Shown: positions 24,438 to 36,849 of the stretch, one piece after another | Position numbering within the stretch: position 1 is the first letter of the stretch | How the letters are laid out: every line of letters starts with the position of its first letter | Origin: Istiophorus platypterus | Taxonomy: Eukaryota > Chordata > Actinopteri > Istiophoriformes > Istiophoridae | Reading direction: 5' to 3' | Length of the DNA: 64,000 nucleotides | Assembly: GCA_016859345.1 (NCBI GenBank) | Contig: CM029111.1 | Span: 13,581,714-13,645,713 of the forward strand | Program-made: the position numbers and the translations under genes | Notes under the pieces: generated by a model | Seen by the model: the letters and a program-made list of their open reading frames with translations, nothing else | What the model was told of the DNA's origin: nothing | The model's database searches: none

Positions 24438-25754
24438 TGCGGATGGGGGGGCGGGATTCCTGAAGTATGATTAGATGAATTTTAATTCATTCATTTATTC
24501 ATGAAATTCAATGGGTCTCCTGTCTTCTAAGAGACAGCACACCAAATGCCCTTGCTAGTTTCATCATCACTCTTTGTATTATTTGTAAAGAAGAAATAAA
24601 TTGTTTCCATCTCATACAAATAAGAAAAGGAGGAACCAAAGAAAGCAATATTACAGCGGAGTGCAAACATGATCATGGTGAGACAAGTGGTTTTGCATCA
24701 GTGGCCCACATTAATGGTGTGACACAGTTTTTAGTTTGTTTTTGTTGATAGCAGGCTGTTTGTGTTGTTGACAGGTGGTGTTCCGTCTGCAGGCCCATAT
24801 CACACAGAATGTAAAAATCTCAGCGGCCATAATGTGAATGTAGCAGTAGATTGCGAGCAGCTATAGAGGGTTTCATGCAGGGATAAGCGGTATACTGGTG
24901 GGAGCATGATATGAATAAATCAAAAGGTGCCATAACCTATATAGGAGCAATTTTTTTTCTTTTTTCCCCAACATCCATGAAGAAAGTCTTTTGGGACAGC
25001 AAGCTCATCGGTGGCTTTCCGGGTGATTATTGTAATAAGACCAGACCTGAATGAGTGGTATTAGCCAGAGACCACAACCTCCTGCCAGCCATCACCCAAA
25101 GGCCATTAGACTCATATCTTCCTGTCTCTATGAGAACACGTACCAACGCATATTCCATCTTAGCTGCACATCTAGCAGACCCATAAATAATCTTTCATTA
25201 TGGTAAATGAAAAGTTATGAGAATGTGGGCAAAGTTATTTTAATCCCATTCCTAAATGTCATTTTATTTTGCAGTGAGTTTTCACTTCCCGGCTTGAGAG
25301 AAGTGCTGCTCTTCAGATTTATACTCTGTATGTGACTGAGAGTGCAGTCGTGGGAAGTGCGTGCATACACAGTCTATCAATACGTTGTCAGCAGTCTCAT
25401 ATAGTAAATTAGGTGGTATGATACAGCCTGCCCCAGTGCGGTTGTGACAGCGTCCTTGGGCGGGTAAAACCAAGGTCAACAAAGAAGTTACTTTAAGAGA
25501 ATTTCAACATAAAAACCACGAAAGCTTCCGATCAGTAAATGCAGAATTATAGCCTTAGAGGATGTTTAGACACCCGTCACCTGTCGTTCTCTCCAGGTTC
25601 AGTTTTGTCAAAAGTGACATGTTGCAACAGTCTGTTTACAAGGGACGTGTCTCTCACTCATCCCCACATGCAGCAGCTAAAAAGAAAAACTAACAGACGT
25701 GCTTCAAAGAATGAAGCTTCACAGGCCTCCTTTTGTCAAAATGTTTCTGGACAG
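24437..25754. other. Non-coding sequence
   Basis: No credible exon. A perfect CC(A/T)6GG word, CCTATATAGG, occurs at 24936-24945 and matches a serum response factor site, but about four such words are expected by chance in a window this size. Otherwise nothing notable. Confidence 0.6.
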
Positions 25755-25784
25755 TTTCCAAAGGAATTTTAATCCCTTTGGAAA
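25755..25784. repeat. Perfect 10-base inverted repeat
   Basis: TTTCCAAAGG at 25755-25764 and its exact reverse complement CCTTTGGAAA at 25775-25784 are separated by ten AT-rich bases. It could form a hairpin in RNA or bind a dimeric protein. There is no T-run after it and no gene beside it, so no role can be assigned. Confidence 0.6.
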
Positions 25785-25988
25785 TAGTCAATTTAAGTAT
25801 ATTCTTTATTGTGTGTAATCATATGCATGCATGGCACATATAACCTCATCAAAGATACATAAATCTAACACACTAATGGTTTTTCTTCTTTTTTTCCCAT
25901 GTCTGTGGATCCTTCCTTGGCTGTCACTGTCATCAACAGGTAAACACAATCTGTTTTTCTACTCTGATGTGTCTTGTGTTATACACAG

Positions 25989-26182
25989 ATGATAAAATAC
26001 ACGGGGCAGCCGGAACGGTCAGATTATTTTCCTGTCAAACTCCCCTTTGCCTCCCCTGACCAATCATATTTGATGTTTGCCACTGAGCGCCTGAGTGTGA
26101 GGGGGGTCCCCTGCTGTCTAAACAAGCCCCCGCCCCCCCGGCTGTGCAGCCCTTTCCTGGGCGCTGTAGTGGAGAGAAAAGG
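25989..26182 (+). other. Candidate coding exon, weak
   Basis: A pyrimidine-leaning tract ending in TTATACACAG precedes 25989, and the segment ends with AAAGG before GTAAGA at 26183. Between these acceptor- and donor-like sites one frame is open for all 194 bases, starting with an ATG codon just after the acceptor. The 64 residues include a proline run and two cysteine-containing stretches but no domain I recognise. Splice-like pairs around an open frame of this size occur by chance, so I do not claim a gene. Confidence 0.15.
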
Positions 26183-26189
26183 GTAAGAG

Positions 26190-28550
26190 AGCAGCGCTCA
26201 GGCGAAACAATAGCACCGTGAGGAGATGTCAGGCCCTGGGAGCTGTGAGGTGGATGATGATATGAGCCCACTGGTGTTGTTGTTTCTCACTCCGCTTAAT
26301 GCAAACACATGGCCCCCCGTGGCTGGGTGTCGACCCACTGTGTGGTCAGGACCCTGGCGGTAGTGTTGGGAAGTGGTGGGTGGGATGTAATGAGCCCAGC
26401 CTGGACTGCTGGGCCATGATCTGTTGGAGTAGGATTTGTGTGGTTATGTGTGTGTCTGTGTGTGTGTGCTTGGATGTGTGTTTTAGTATGCCACCATGGA
26501 TGCCGCGTGCCCTTCCTCTATGTTCCCTGTTGGTAGATATCAAAGGCCTCTTGTAGTATGACTCCACCCGTCTGGTGCTGCCTGCTGCTCACCTCTGACA
26601 CTGTCCATAAAATTTAAGGCTTGATTTCACTGCCATAGTCTCACTCAAAAATACTGCCAGTAACATTTTGTCTGTAGTTGACATTTGTCTATAGTTAGCA
26701 ATGTATCAAACAATATAGCAGAAGCTATGCAAAATAAATAATAAAATAAAATAAAATAAAATAAAATAAAATAGAATAAATTGTCAGTGTGCCAGTGTCA
26801 GCATTTTTTTTCTGAGTCTGCTTTTGTTTCAAGTGAACATCGAAGCGGGACATAGTTGGTGTAAAAGCAAACTGATCTTAAATAAATGACCCATAAGTTT
26901 ATTTTGTCTATAAAATGTTGACACTAGAAATATGATTTTAAATTCATTCATTCTGAATATACACCCATTTCTATCACATTGTATCATGGGTGAGTAAATC
27001 TAAATTAGGGTTTTGGTCATTGTATTTTAAAGTTTTACCAAGATGAGTAACAATAGTGATATATTGTAAGGGTGGGTCTTCATCCTGTCTTCCCAATGAA
27101 CAGTCAGGGTACCCCCCCCCTTTCATTCTTTTTTAAGTGAGCCTGGAGGACAGCCTGCTGGCAGGCGGGGATGCAGAGAGGTTTTCTCTAGCAGTACATG
27201 AGTGAGGGAGACAGATGGAGCATGCCAGACAGTGATTTGTGGATTTATCCAGATTTATGATGGGAGGAAGTGAGGCTGGATGTGAACGGGGAGAGAGTCG
27301 GGGAGGAAGAGAGGCGATGGGATGGCAGGAGGGCCAGCTTTCAGTGCAGGATTCTGAAAGGCTTGAAGCCTCTGGATGGGAGGGGATGGGGGGGAGGGAG
27401 GTTCCAGCACAGCGGTGTTGTCATTTGAATTGACTGTGTTTTATTTTAGCTCACTGCTCTATGTATTACTATTTTGTCATCTACTGAGGAGAGTGTCCTT
27501 GCCTTCACATTGAACTCTATTACATCCCTCCCAGGACTCAGAGCTGTCTTTCAGATTCCTTGATTGGCATCTGCTGAGGCTTCTCTAACACAAAGGCATC
27601 TTGTTTTATTTCCTACTAATTTGGCTTCTCTGGTCTCTCCACTAATATTAACAATACAAGATTGTTAACGCTTCCTCCCCTTGTCATGCCATTTAAAGAG
27701 CTGAAAATCATGAATAACATCAAAACAATTGCCAGAATGTGATAAACATCACTGTTTATCAGGATAACAGTGCAATAAAAAAAAGTATAATGGGTGTAGT
27801 CACAAAGAAGAAAACTGCTGTATGAATTGATCAAGAGATAAAAGATGATGATAACTTATCATAGCAGATGTTTGCTTTCATAGGAAATATCCCTTTGATA
27901 ATCTACTTTTTATTCCACGTACCGTTGATGTTTACAAAGCTTCAAGGTTGTTAACTCCTCCTCAGGGGAGAAGAAAACATAACAGCCATTCTGGGATACA
28001 GGATAAAAGAAAATAAAGATGCTCATCCTTTTTCAAAACATTGAAAAGGTTGAACACATTCTTTGTAAAGGCTCTCTAATATGCCATCCTGTTACAACAT
28101 TTCATGGGTTAACATAGTCTATCTTGGGGAAGGACTGAAATCCAATTCCAGGAATATCAAGGGGGGCAAAAAAAAAAGGGAAACCATGTTCCTTGCCCCT
28201 AAATGTTTTCCCCATTTCTCAGTGTAGTGGCTGCAGTTTTGAGGAAAAAAGGCAACTTGGAAGACACATAACAGTGGCGTGTACGTACAGGATTTTTTTT
28301 TTTTTTTTGGTGTTCACAAACAATTTCTGTTCTCATGAGTGGACCAGTGGGTTTCTGACAAATGATACCTTTCATCCTTCATCCATTGGTTGAGAATACA
28401 TGGGGTTTTTTGGATCGGTAAGAATAAATCAATTTTCAAACAGCTAAAAAACATTGGGCAAGGCTCTCTCTCTAAGCCTGCCATTATTCCACTTGCTTGC
28501 GTCCCGCGTTATCTAGGGTAACCCTTCTCAGTCTTGTATCCCTGCTCATA
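26190..28550. other. Non-coding sequence with an AAAAT repeat
   Basis: Contains the AAAAT array at 26731-26780 (listed separately), a C-run near 27112-27121 and a purine-rich G/A stretch at 27240-27410. No open frame here has a recognisable motif. Confidence 0.6.
26731..26780. repeat. AAAAT pentanucleotide microsatellite
   Basis: About eight AAAAT units with small imperfections at both ends. Such arrays are often tails of old retroposons, but I see no SINE or LINE body upstream. Confidence 0.9.
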
Positions 28551-28659
28551 GCCAATCACAGAGAGGCTTCTGTTTGAGTAAACCAAGATATAATGGAGCG
28601 TCTCCCTGTGGAGGAGTCACGTACCAGTGGTTTCCATTCATTTCATTTGTAAACGTCAG

Positions 28660-28866
28660 GGGGGAATGGCCCTCTCAAAAGGCCTTGAATGAAAAACTGG
28701 CTGGGAGAGAGAGTGAGGAAAAGAAAAATGCCACGCAGCAAACAGCGAAAAGGGTCAAAGTCAAAAAAGGATTTGAGGAGGAGCTGATAAAGGAACAGAG
28801 TGATCCAAAAAACTACACAGAGAAAGAAAACAGTAGAAAGAGAAGAGCAAAGATTTTAGAGAATAG
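28660..28866 (+). other. Candidate lysine/glutamate-rich exon with strong donor
   Basis: The segment follows TGTAAACGTCAG (acceptor-like) and ends at AATAG before GTAAGTGAG, a strong splice donor. It is 207 bases, a multiple of three, and one frame is open throughout. That frame is very rich in Lys, Glu, Gln and Arg. No ATG exists in the frame, so it would have to be an internal exon. A CCAAT box (28552-28556) lies about 100 bases upstream, so a non-coding first exon is an alternative reading. A purine-rich base composition would by itself give such residues. Confidence 0.18.
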
Positions 28867-28869
28867 GTA

Positions 28870-30199
28870 AGTGAGAATAGTTTGTTTCCATTGTGTTCTT
28901 TTTGTTATAAAGGAGCATTACTAGACAGTAGATTTGTGAGGAGTTTCATTTTTCTCCAGATACACACAAGGTGACTGTTTAGAGGCCAATCTCAGTTTAG
29001 CAGGGGACCGCAACAACCCAAAGGGCTTGTTGAGGGGCTGTTTCGCCAACTCATTTTGTAGGCTAGGCCTGACAAGCAAAGCCCACGGCAGCTGCACTAA
29101 AGTGTGCAGTAGCTGCTTGAAGGTCAAAGTCAAGGACAAGATTGTGGAACTTAGTTCATGTGACAGAGACCATCCCCTGTAAGCAGTTTCAGCTGTTATA
29201 TATATATATATCAAGCAGCCTGCACTCTGCTTTATCTAAGGGAACGATGGCCCCGGTAACAGTGAATTTTGGGCTAGGTCCTGATACAGACCGGTGGGAC
29301 CTGGCAGTACCTGGCAGGGATGCTTTACTTTGTCAACATCTTGATTAATATACCGACTCTCATCCTACTGTCGCTGTATAGACCAAACCATCAGGGACAG
29401 CATATGCAATGCACCGACGAAAGAGAGAGAGAAAACAAATCACCTCATTCTTTATTATTACATGTGGATGCCCCAGAGTATAGCAGCTAAATAAATTAAC
29501 CGGCAAATAAATAAATGACACTCATCAGTGCCTGATGATGGAAAAAAAAAGAAGATAAAGGTGCAAATGTAGAGAGTGGATAGTTAGTTTACATCAAAAG
29601 ATTTTGGCAGTGCAGTCCCCCTTTTCCTTTTTTTGTCTCACTTGACTCACTCCTTTTGATTCCATTTCGGGCAATGCAATTATGACAATCGCAGTCTGGA
29701 GGATTGGCAAACAAGAAACTGAAGAAAAATGGAGAATGGAAAAACAATGAAGCTTGATGAGAGAAAGGGAATCTTAATTACAAATCTGCACGCAGATAGG
29801 TAGTTTCTAAGAGCCTCAGGTACGAATATCACAAAAGCTGATAAAAACAAGGCCTGCGTGAAACTCCTACTGCCATCCATTCTTGTTACGTAAGCAAAAA
29901 GTTTTTATAGGACCTACTTGTATCGTTATGGGTCTGTCTCAGTGAGAAAACACCTTGTGCTCTGGGGCAGTGCACTGCTTGATGAGCAGTGCTGCTGGTG
30001 AGAGGAGCTTTACTGTCAAAGCCCCCCTCTGTCACAGCACCTCCCCGTGGCTTCTGCCTGCACCAGCAGCGTTGCAGTCTCAGTATGGCGGAGATGGTTC
30101 CCTGGGTAAGGATTATTCTGTCAAATCCATACTTCACATAGTACTTTACAACATAACTCTTATTTTCACTCCTTCATAGACGAAGAGTCTCCAACAGAA

Positions 30200-30242
<43 letters not shown>

Positions 30243-31493
30243 CTTTCCCTCTTTCTATTCCACTTCCTTCTCTTTGTTCTCCCACTCCTCTGCCCTCACA
30301 GGCAGATTGGCTTTCTTCATCTCGCCTCCTTCACAACACTGGCCGTTTTCAATTCTCCCCATCCTCCTTCAAAAGAGCCCCCCCTCCGTCTTTTTCCTAC
30401 AGCCCCCCTACCTCCACCCCACCCCACGCCTGCCTCTCTGGGGAGTTTGGAAGGGAGAAGGGGGCAGTCATAAAAGATAAAGATGAAAGCGAACAGAGAG
30501 AAACAAACAGGCAAACAAATAAGACCCCTAAGTAAAGTAGCTTTTTCCATCTCAGCTGCGGTAGCGAAGACGGGGAAACTCTGCTGACATGGGTGGGAAT
30601 CAAAGCTAGTTACGGGAGGTGGGTGGGGGGGTAACGGTGGTGTGTAAAAGTATGTGTGTGTGTGTGTGTGCTTAGTGGACCCATTAGAGGACCAACCACC
30701 TAGATGCAGTGTGGATGCATCACTACCATGACACCTGGGTAAAAAAAGTGCTAATTTCCATATTTTACACCCATCATAAGTACGGTTTCAAAAAGACTAA
30801 TATGTCTTGGGTGAATGCTTAGATCTGTGTTTCTATGATGTATTTCCTTGTGTTTTTTATTGTCTGTCTCTGCCTTCCTCCTAGCCCATTAGTGCATGAT
30901 GGTGTCTAGTAGTGTGTGCATGGAGCTTCAGTCAGAGGGACTCTGTAGGATCTAATGAGGCTAGGCTCCCAGCCATCTCTGCAGCCCAGCCTTACTTACC
31001 GGAGAGGGCTGGATGAACACAGGGCCAGGGCAGGGAGGTAATTAGGCAGGGAGTGGTGGTCAATGACGGGCCGCCCCGCACCCCAGGCCTCCAGCCTCCA
31101 GCCGCGTTGTGTTCTGCGAGGACTGCACAAAAGGGCTGATGAGGAGACATTCTGACCTTCAGGCCTGGCACATGCTTGCAAGGGTGTCCACAAAAAAACC
31201 TGCTGAGCCGTTGGAGGTTCAGCTTCTCCTGTACACATTCCATACACACCTCTACAACACTATGGAATGGGTATACTTCCCCTAAACTTTCAAAATCTCC
31301 CAACCCCAAAGCTGCTCTGGGAGAATTTGTGGACTGAGGAGAGAATACAAACCAGCATTCGGGCTCAACTGCTGCTGAAGTTTTTCCTGATCCATTCTTG
31401 TTCTGCTATTTTGTTCCTGTTTTTTTAAACTTTCATGTGCCCAATCTATTCTCTCCTTTCTCTCCACAACTGGCTATGTTAGCAAATGGCTAT
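28870..31493. other. Non-coding sequence with CT and TG repeats
   Basis: Holds the CT tract at 30204-30249, a TG tract at 30651-30670 and a plus-strand G-rich run at about 30614-30632. Pyrimidine-rich sequence at 30250-30420 gives proline/serine-rich frames that are composition artefacts. No exon supported. Confidence 0.6.
30204..30249. repeat. CT microsatellite
   Basis: A CT run of about 16 units followed by short TTTC units. Confidence 0.95.
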
Positions 31494-31734
31494 AGCCCCT
31501 TTTATGCTGGCTGTGGAGGTAGTCACAGAGCTGAATCGAGGTCTGTGTAAAAGGGAGAGCCGGCATGGAGGGACCGACGCCAACGCTGTTGTGTTACATG
31601 TCACGCCTCTGATTCCGGAACGGCGGTATGCTATCTAAAAACACACTCTGGGGTGGCGTTGTGACGGCTTTGTTTGGTTCAGTGTAAACAAGCAAAGCCG
31701 GCATAATGAGCGGGATCTCTGTTTAAAAGGGGCT
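31494..31734. mobile_element. Small terminal-inverted-repeat element (MITE)
   Basis: The left end AGCCCCTTTTA (31494-31504) is the exact reverse complement of the right end TAAAAGGGGCT (31724-31734). Both ends are flanked by TAT (31491-31493 and 31735-31737), a 3-base target duplication of the size made by PIF/Harbinger transposases. The 241-base body is CpG-richer than its surroundings and carries AGCCGGCAT twice in the same orientation (near 31558 and 31696). It encodes no transposase. Perfect ends suggest it is younger than the hAT-like copy at 4683. Superfamily assignment rests on the 3-base duplication and is tentative. Confidence 0.65.
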
Positions 31735-31739
31735 TATGT

Positions 31740-33063
31740 CAACTTTCTTATCCCGACTGTGTGTAAAGTCCAATACTATGCAGACATTGTGCAGTCACCA
31801 CATTGAGAGGCAAAAGATTTACGTATTGCACTGCTGTTTGTATTGTTGTCGTTTAAAAGTAAATTCTCATGCACAATCATTGAATGAATCATTTGATCTT
31901 TAGCATCAAATAAGTCGTTGTTGGCTGTGGCTATGACATTGGAGAATTTATTCCCTCTTGGGCCATAAAGCTGGCCATGGGCAGACAAGCGTCTCTCTTA
32001 GATGGGCCACATAAAGGCACAAGACCCAATAAAAGGAATGTCACAGGAAGTGCACTGAACGTCATTAATAATAAATCACAATTTTCTGAAACTGGCCTGG
32101 CGGCAAGGATGGACGTAGTGGAAAACCTCGGTGTGGAGGGAGAGCACCTCCTTTTATGTCAATCACAGCCTTGAATCTGGCCTTTTATTAGTACGAGAAG
32201 CAATTAACCTTTCAGAAAACAGTGTCACTCAAGCACAGACAAAAGAGCATTTTGGAGATGTTCAACAAGTCCTGAGACAAATGACTTTGATATGGTTGGT
32301 GTTAATGGTCAACCTGCAAAAAAAACGAGTTTTAAGTTCAGTTCTCTTTTACAATGTTTTGAAAATGCCGTTCCCTCACAGTCGACACAGCTCACAGCGA
32401 CTCCTCCTGCACATGATTGGAAATTTTATTTTGTTGAATAGTTATGGCCGACGAATGATGTATGTGACGGCTAATAATTCGGTGGGATGTGTTCGGTGAA
32501 CTTGGTTTGGTGCCACAAAGATGGCAAATAGTATCTTAGCTCAGCAGGTACTCAACGTTCGCCTCCATTTTTAGGAAGGCAGTATGATCCAGAGTGCCTA
32601 AAACTGAAACAGTAAACATAGTCTTTGAGGTGAATAGTGAGAATAAGATTTGAAGTACGTGCACACTTGGGGAAACACAAACCAGGACACATAGGGACAT
32701 CCAGAGAGCAGAAACACACATACTCAGTATATAGTCTAATTTGTTAACAAAACTCTACATCTTTGTCACTAAACAGCTGGACCCAGATGAAGCCAGGCTA
32801 TTACAGCTCATGTAAATAGATTTAAAACTAGGCTGGGTAGAGCAGCAGGAGGGACTGCTCAGAGAAACAGGCAGTCGGCGTGTTTCCATCCAAGTGAATG
32901 TAATTCATGTTTGCCGGCGAGGTCAGTGTGGAGGAATGTTTTTGGTTCTATGTGTCTTAATTGGAAGGCTTCCGGACCCCGGGGTTAGCACACCTGCTCC
33001 TCTATCTGTGGCTGCAGTGAGAGTCTCCTTTCCAAAAATTCAAAATGAGCCTAGAGGGTATGA

Positions 33064-33065
<2 letters not shown>
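31740..33065. other. Non-coding sequence with possible enhancer block
   Basis: The block at about 31960-32230 is complex and repeat-free, with AACGTCATTAATAATAAATC, a TTATTAG and AGCAATTAACC, and could be a conserved element. Further right I see no exons or repeats before the TG tract at 33066. Confidence 0.4.

Positions 33066-33120
<55 letters not shown>
33066..33120. repeat. TG microsatellite
   Basis: A pure TG run of about 27 units, followed by a purine-rich GA stretch. Confidence 0.97.
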
Positions 33121-33122
<2 letters not shown>

Positions 33123-34960
33123 AGAGACAGATAGAGAGAAGAGAGGGAAGGAGAAGGAGAAGAGAAATTTAAATTGAAGTCTGGTGTGTATATATATGTG
33201 TGTATGAACACTCACACATTCTAAACATCCAAGGCAGTACAAGCAATTTTGGTGAGATGGTTGTGTTTGGCTGAAGATCAAAAGATTGGAAAAGGTCCCA
33301 CAAGCCGTCTGAAGCTCACAACTAGAACATTTTATGAGTAAAAGGAAAACACTTTCCTCAGGTCTACAAACCAAAGGATTAGCTTCTCCCTAAATACCAG
33401 AGGTCACTTGAACAGTGAGCAGCAACAGATCAACCTCATTAAAATGAGTGAAAATTATATAATATACCTGTCATTGTAGGGTAATATCAATTGCCCCCCC
33501 CCCTCAAAAAAAAAAAATCAATTAGTATGACTTCAGTGATAACTGCACCTAAGTGGATCTGTCTCAAGTAATCAAAAGAAATATACAAAAATACGACTAA
33601 TTTCCATGGTTGTCTTGTTGTTGCTTGAAATAGCTTTGGTCCCCTTCATCTTAATTTATGGGTTGTGATAAAACTGTATGTCCAAACTATTAAGAAAAAC
33701 GTCATGGAGAATAATTACATAATAACTGTAGATATTTCTAGCATATGCAGAAACACTAACTATGGTGGTAATAGACACTGCTTAAAGAAAAAAAATAGGC
33801 AAAAAAAAAAAACATTAAAGTAAATAAAAGATAACAAATAAATAAAATAAAATAAAACCTGGGTGAAGACACCAACACTTTCTGCTACTGTCAGATCCTT
33901 GGACACACTGTTCTAAGGGCTCGAGGCGTAAAAACTAAAATCCGCCGCGCGAAATGTTTTCATCCTGCTTTTTGGAAAGATGCACGCCAGAGAGCCTGAG
34001 CGACCATCCTGTTTCATATATACACGAAGCCATAAATAGGTGGTTTGTATATATGGCTACAGAATATTCTGAGGTGGTCTAACTACACCAATTCTGACAG
34101 CAATTTGAAGTTTACACTGAAGCATGGCAAAGAGAAGGTTAATTTCCTGTGTATGTGGGCAGACTCAAAGGCAGTATGATATCTCTTTCAAAAGGAAACA
34201 AATACTGTGAAATAACTTTTGTTAGGCATCGGTTTTGAGTTTCTCTTTACCTCTTAAAAAGGTTTACCTTAGAGCCAATTGCACTCACTGAGAAGAATCT
34301 CACACTGTACAAAGAATTTAAAAAAGGAGGGCAGACAGTATAAAAACCAGGTCTTAACAAGGTTATCCTAAGCAATCGATAGAGGATTCGTTTTAGCCAA
34401 CCCTGAATAAAAGATAGTCGGATCTAATAATGAAAAAAAAAAAAAAAGACAAGAAATTTTCCATGACTCTTCCTTTTTTTGTCATAAAACTCTAATATGA
34501 TTAAATCAATTTTTAATAAACATGGACATATCTTATCATCTGATCCCTAGTTGACGTTTTTATTTAGATATTCAGATTCTCCTCTCGCAGTACATGGAAA
34601 AAACAAAAACAGGGGAGACTATTTGAGCAGATCTATCTTTTACTATACACTAGAATGAGCATTTATTTTGAATGCTGCTTACTAATTCAGTGAGCTCCTA
34701 TATATAAGGAGGAGATTTTTTATTTTCCTTCAGCTTTGTATAGTGTTCGGGACATTTTCTTTTTTCTTTCTCTCTTTTTAAAATTTTTTTTTTTTTTGGG
34801 TCCTGATAGTGGCTTTCTGTATGCACCTGTCCCTCAAGACTTTTAGAGTGCAGGGCATCTTTTAAATGTTAATCTTATGCAGATGGGTTCAAAAGTAGTT
34901 GCCAAGTCTTGCTTTTTCTACTCTGACCGTGGCTTTGGAAAATACTGGAGCCATTTATTG
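33121..34960. other. AT-rich non-coding sequence
   Basis: Contains C-, A- and T-homopolymers (near 33495, 33807, 34433 and 34790). A CTATATATAAGG word near 34698 matches a MEF2-type or TATA-type core, but no exon follows. No genes seen. Confidence 0.6.
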
Positions 34961-35260
34961 TTTTTGCCTATGTCGGCTGCTGTGCTATAGTGAAAGCATG
35001 CTCTGATGCGTTAGCTGTTCCCTGCAGGTTTATGGATGTTTTGGCCCCTGCAGTCACCACTCCCTTAAAGAGGCTCTACTCTGAGAGATTAAGACTGCCA
35101 AACCTTCACCTCTCCCTCTCCTTTTAGAGTAATTACGCAATTCTGCCTCTCTGAGTGAAGAGGGGGGGAAAAGGCACTCAGATTCATTGAATGCTAATTC
35201 AAGCAGGAAATTCAAAAGGGATCTACATATTTTCACATTATGTGTACAAGGACATGTTGA
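34961..35260. promoter_or_regulatory. Candidate conserved non-coding element
   Basis: Complex sequence with GCCATTTATTG (posterior-HOX/CDX-like), GAGTAATTACGCAATT (homeodomain core beside a C/EBP-like half-site) and TGAATGCTAATTCA, a POU/homeodomain-like near-palindrome. No simple repeats and no credible frame. Enhancer function is inferred only from motif content. Confidence 0.25.
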
Positions 35261-36849
35261 AGTAAAATAATAGCCAGATATTCTTAAGAAAGATATTGTT
35301 AATCTCTCACAAAGTCTTGTCTCTGACAGAACAACCGGTGCAAACAGGGTAGGTCTTTGAGGTCAGGGGGAGACATCATGTCATGAAGTCTAGTTTTATT
35401 CCATCCTATTTATAATGAATGAGTCAGAGAGAAAAAACGTTGCTCAGCCTGGCTGAGCCCTGGCAAATATTTTGGCATCTGGATGCTCAATATTTCATGA
35501 GATAAGATGATGGAGGAAAGGTAGATGATGGACACCACGCAGAGTGCTACTGGTATTTATGTCCGTTTGTTATATATAGCCTGATTTACTCCTTGTTCTG
35601 TGCCATGGGCTTGTCATAAGACAGTCCTCTTCTCCTTTTTGAGATGCATAGAGGGGCAGAGAAAGCTAGTGGGCTGACTGAGGCAATTAGGTCTATTATT
35701 AGTACGACAGTGGAAGGATTGATGCACACAATAGTCGGTGTGTAAGCAGAAAGCCTGGCTACGTGAAGGAAATTCTAATGGTGAGAATTTCCTAGATTAT
35801 ATGGGCCTTCATTAACATTTTCACACATGGCTGCTTAACAAATGAGAAAAGAGCCCTGGAATACCAGCAGATTTATCACGTGCGCACAACAGACCAGCTA
35901 GCTCGTTCTTCCTATTTTTCGGTACAGAACACACTCTGTACCACTCTCGCAGCAACATAGCCATGGGTACTTTTGGGGTCTCGGGCTTTTGAATTATGTG
36001 GCAGCAGGACTATGATACTGTCCCAAGCTACTCAATATAAAATGGAACACATTGTATACCTGGCCATCACTTCTTTGGTATGTACCCTAGACAAACCAAG
36101 TCGGATTAATACCAAGGACCTGCACTGTCAGCGCTGTCTGTCAGATTTTCCCAATTGAAGCGAACATGCTCTCCAACACAATATTCCGGACTTGTTCTCT
36201 ATTCCCTTTCCTTAATTTGGCATGAATTGTCCCTGTTAAGAACTGATACACAGGCAAGCCTCTTGCCTGCAAGGCAGGCCCACTTGAATTAACTGTGTTG
36301 CACACTTTACATTCTCTGCTGCCTGACATCTTGAGAAATGTTCCCTGGGATCTTTTTTTCCCACAGAGAAGTTCATTAGAATGACAAATAGCATCCTGCC
36401 ATAAAGTGGAAAACATCAACACGGCACAACAGAAACTGCGATCTGAGGGAAGTGACATGCAGGGAGGGAAATGAATTAGACTCCATTTGATTCTATGTGA
36501 TATCAGTAGCCACGGCTTCACAAGCCTGTCGGTTTGAAGATTCTGCTGACTCACTCGTGTTTTTTTTTGGGGGGGGGGTCGTAATCGTTCTGCTCTCTCC
36601 ATGGGTTGGAGTTGGAGAGCTTTGTGCTCCTTCAAGTTGGCAAGCGTATGGAGCTTTCTCCCTAAGCTCAGTACTAACATATTTGATTTACCTGATCGGC
36701 TGGATGGTATTGAGAGGTTCTATTTGAAGAGTTGAGCCCAGCTCTCACGGAGTGGTCTAATCTCCCCAGTCTTGCAGGGGATGCCATGTCAGCAGCAGCT
36801 CAGGTTGGTGGTAGAGTAGAGAGGTCAAAGTTGTTCTCTCCACTCAGCT
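35261..36849. other. Non-coding sequence, no gene seen
   Basis: A 179-codon minus-strand frame spans 36680-36141. It has no recognisable domain and no strong splice context. A T-run joined to a G-run sits near 36560. Nothing else stands out. Confidence 0.55.

Noticed and set aside
24936..24945. CCTATATAGG, a perfect CArG box
   Set aside because: About four CC(A/T)6GG words are expected by chance in the window, and there is no supporting context.
29798..29812. TAGGTAGTTTC, sharing 11 bases with the start of miR-196
   Set aside because: The match stops after the first 11 bases and no hairpin partner is visible.
34698..34710. CTATATATAAGG, a TATA or MEF2-like word
   Set aside because: No CpG enrichment, exon or other promoter element nearby.
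36141..36680. 179-codon minus-strand open frame
   Set aside because: Single frame without domain, signal peptide or splice logic.
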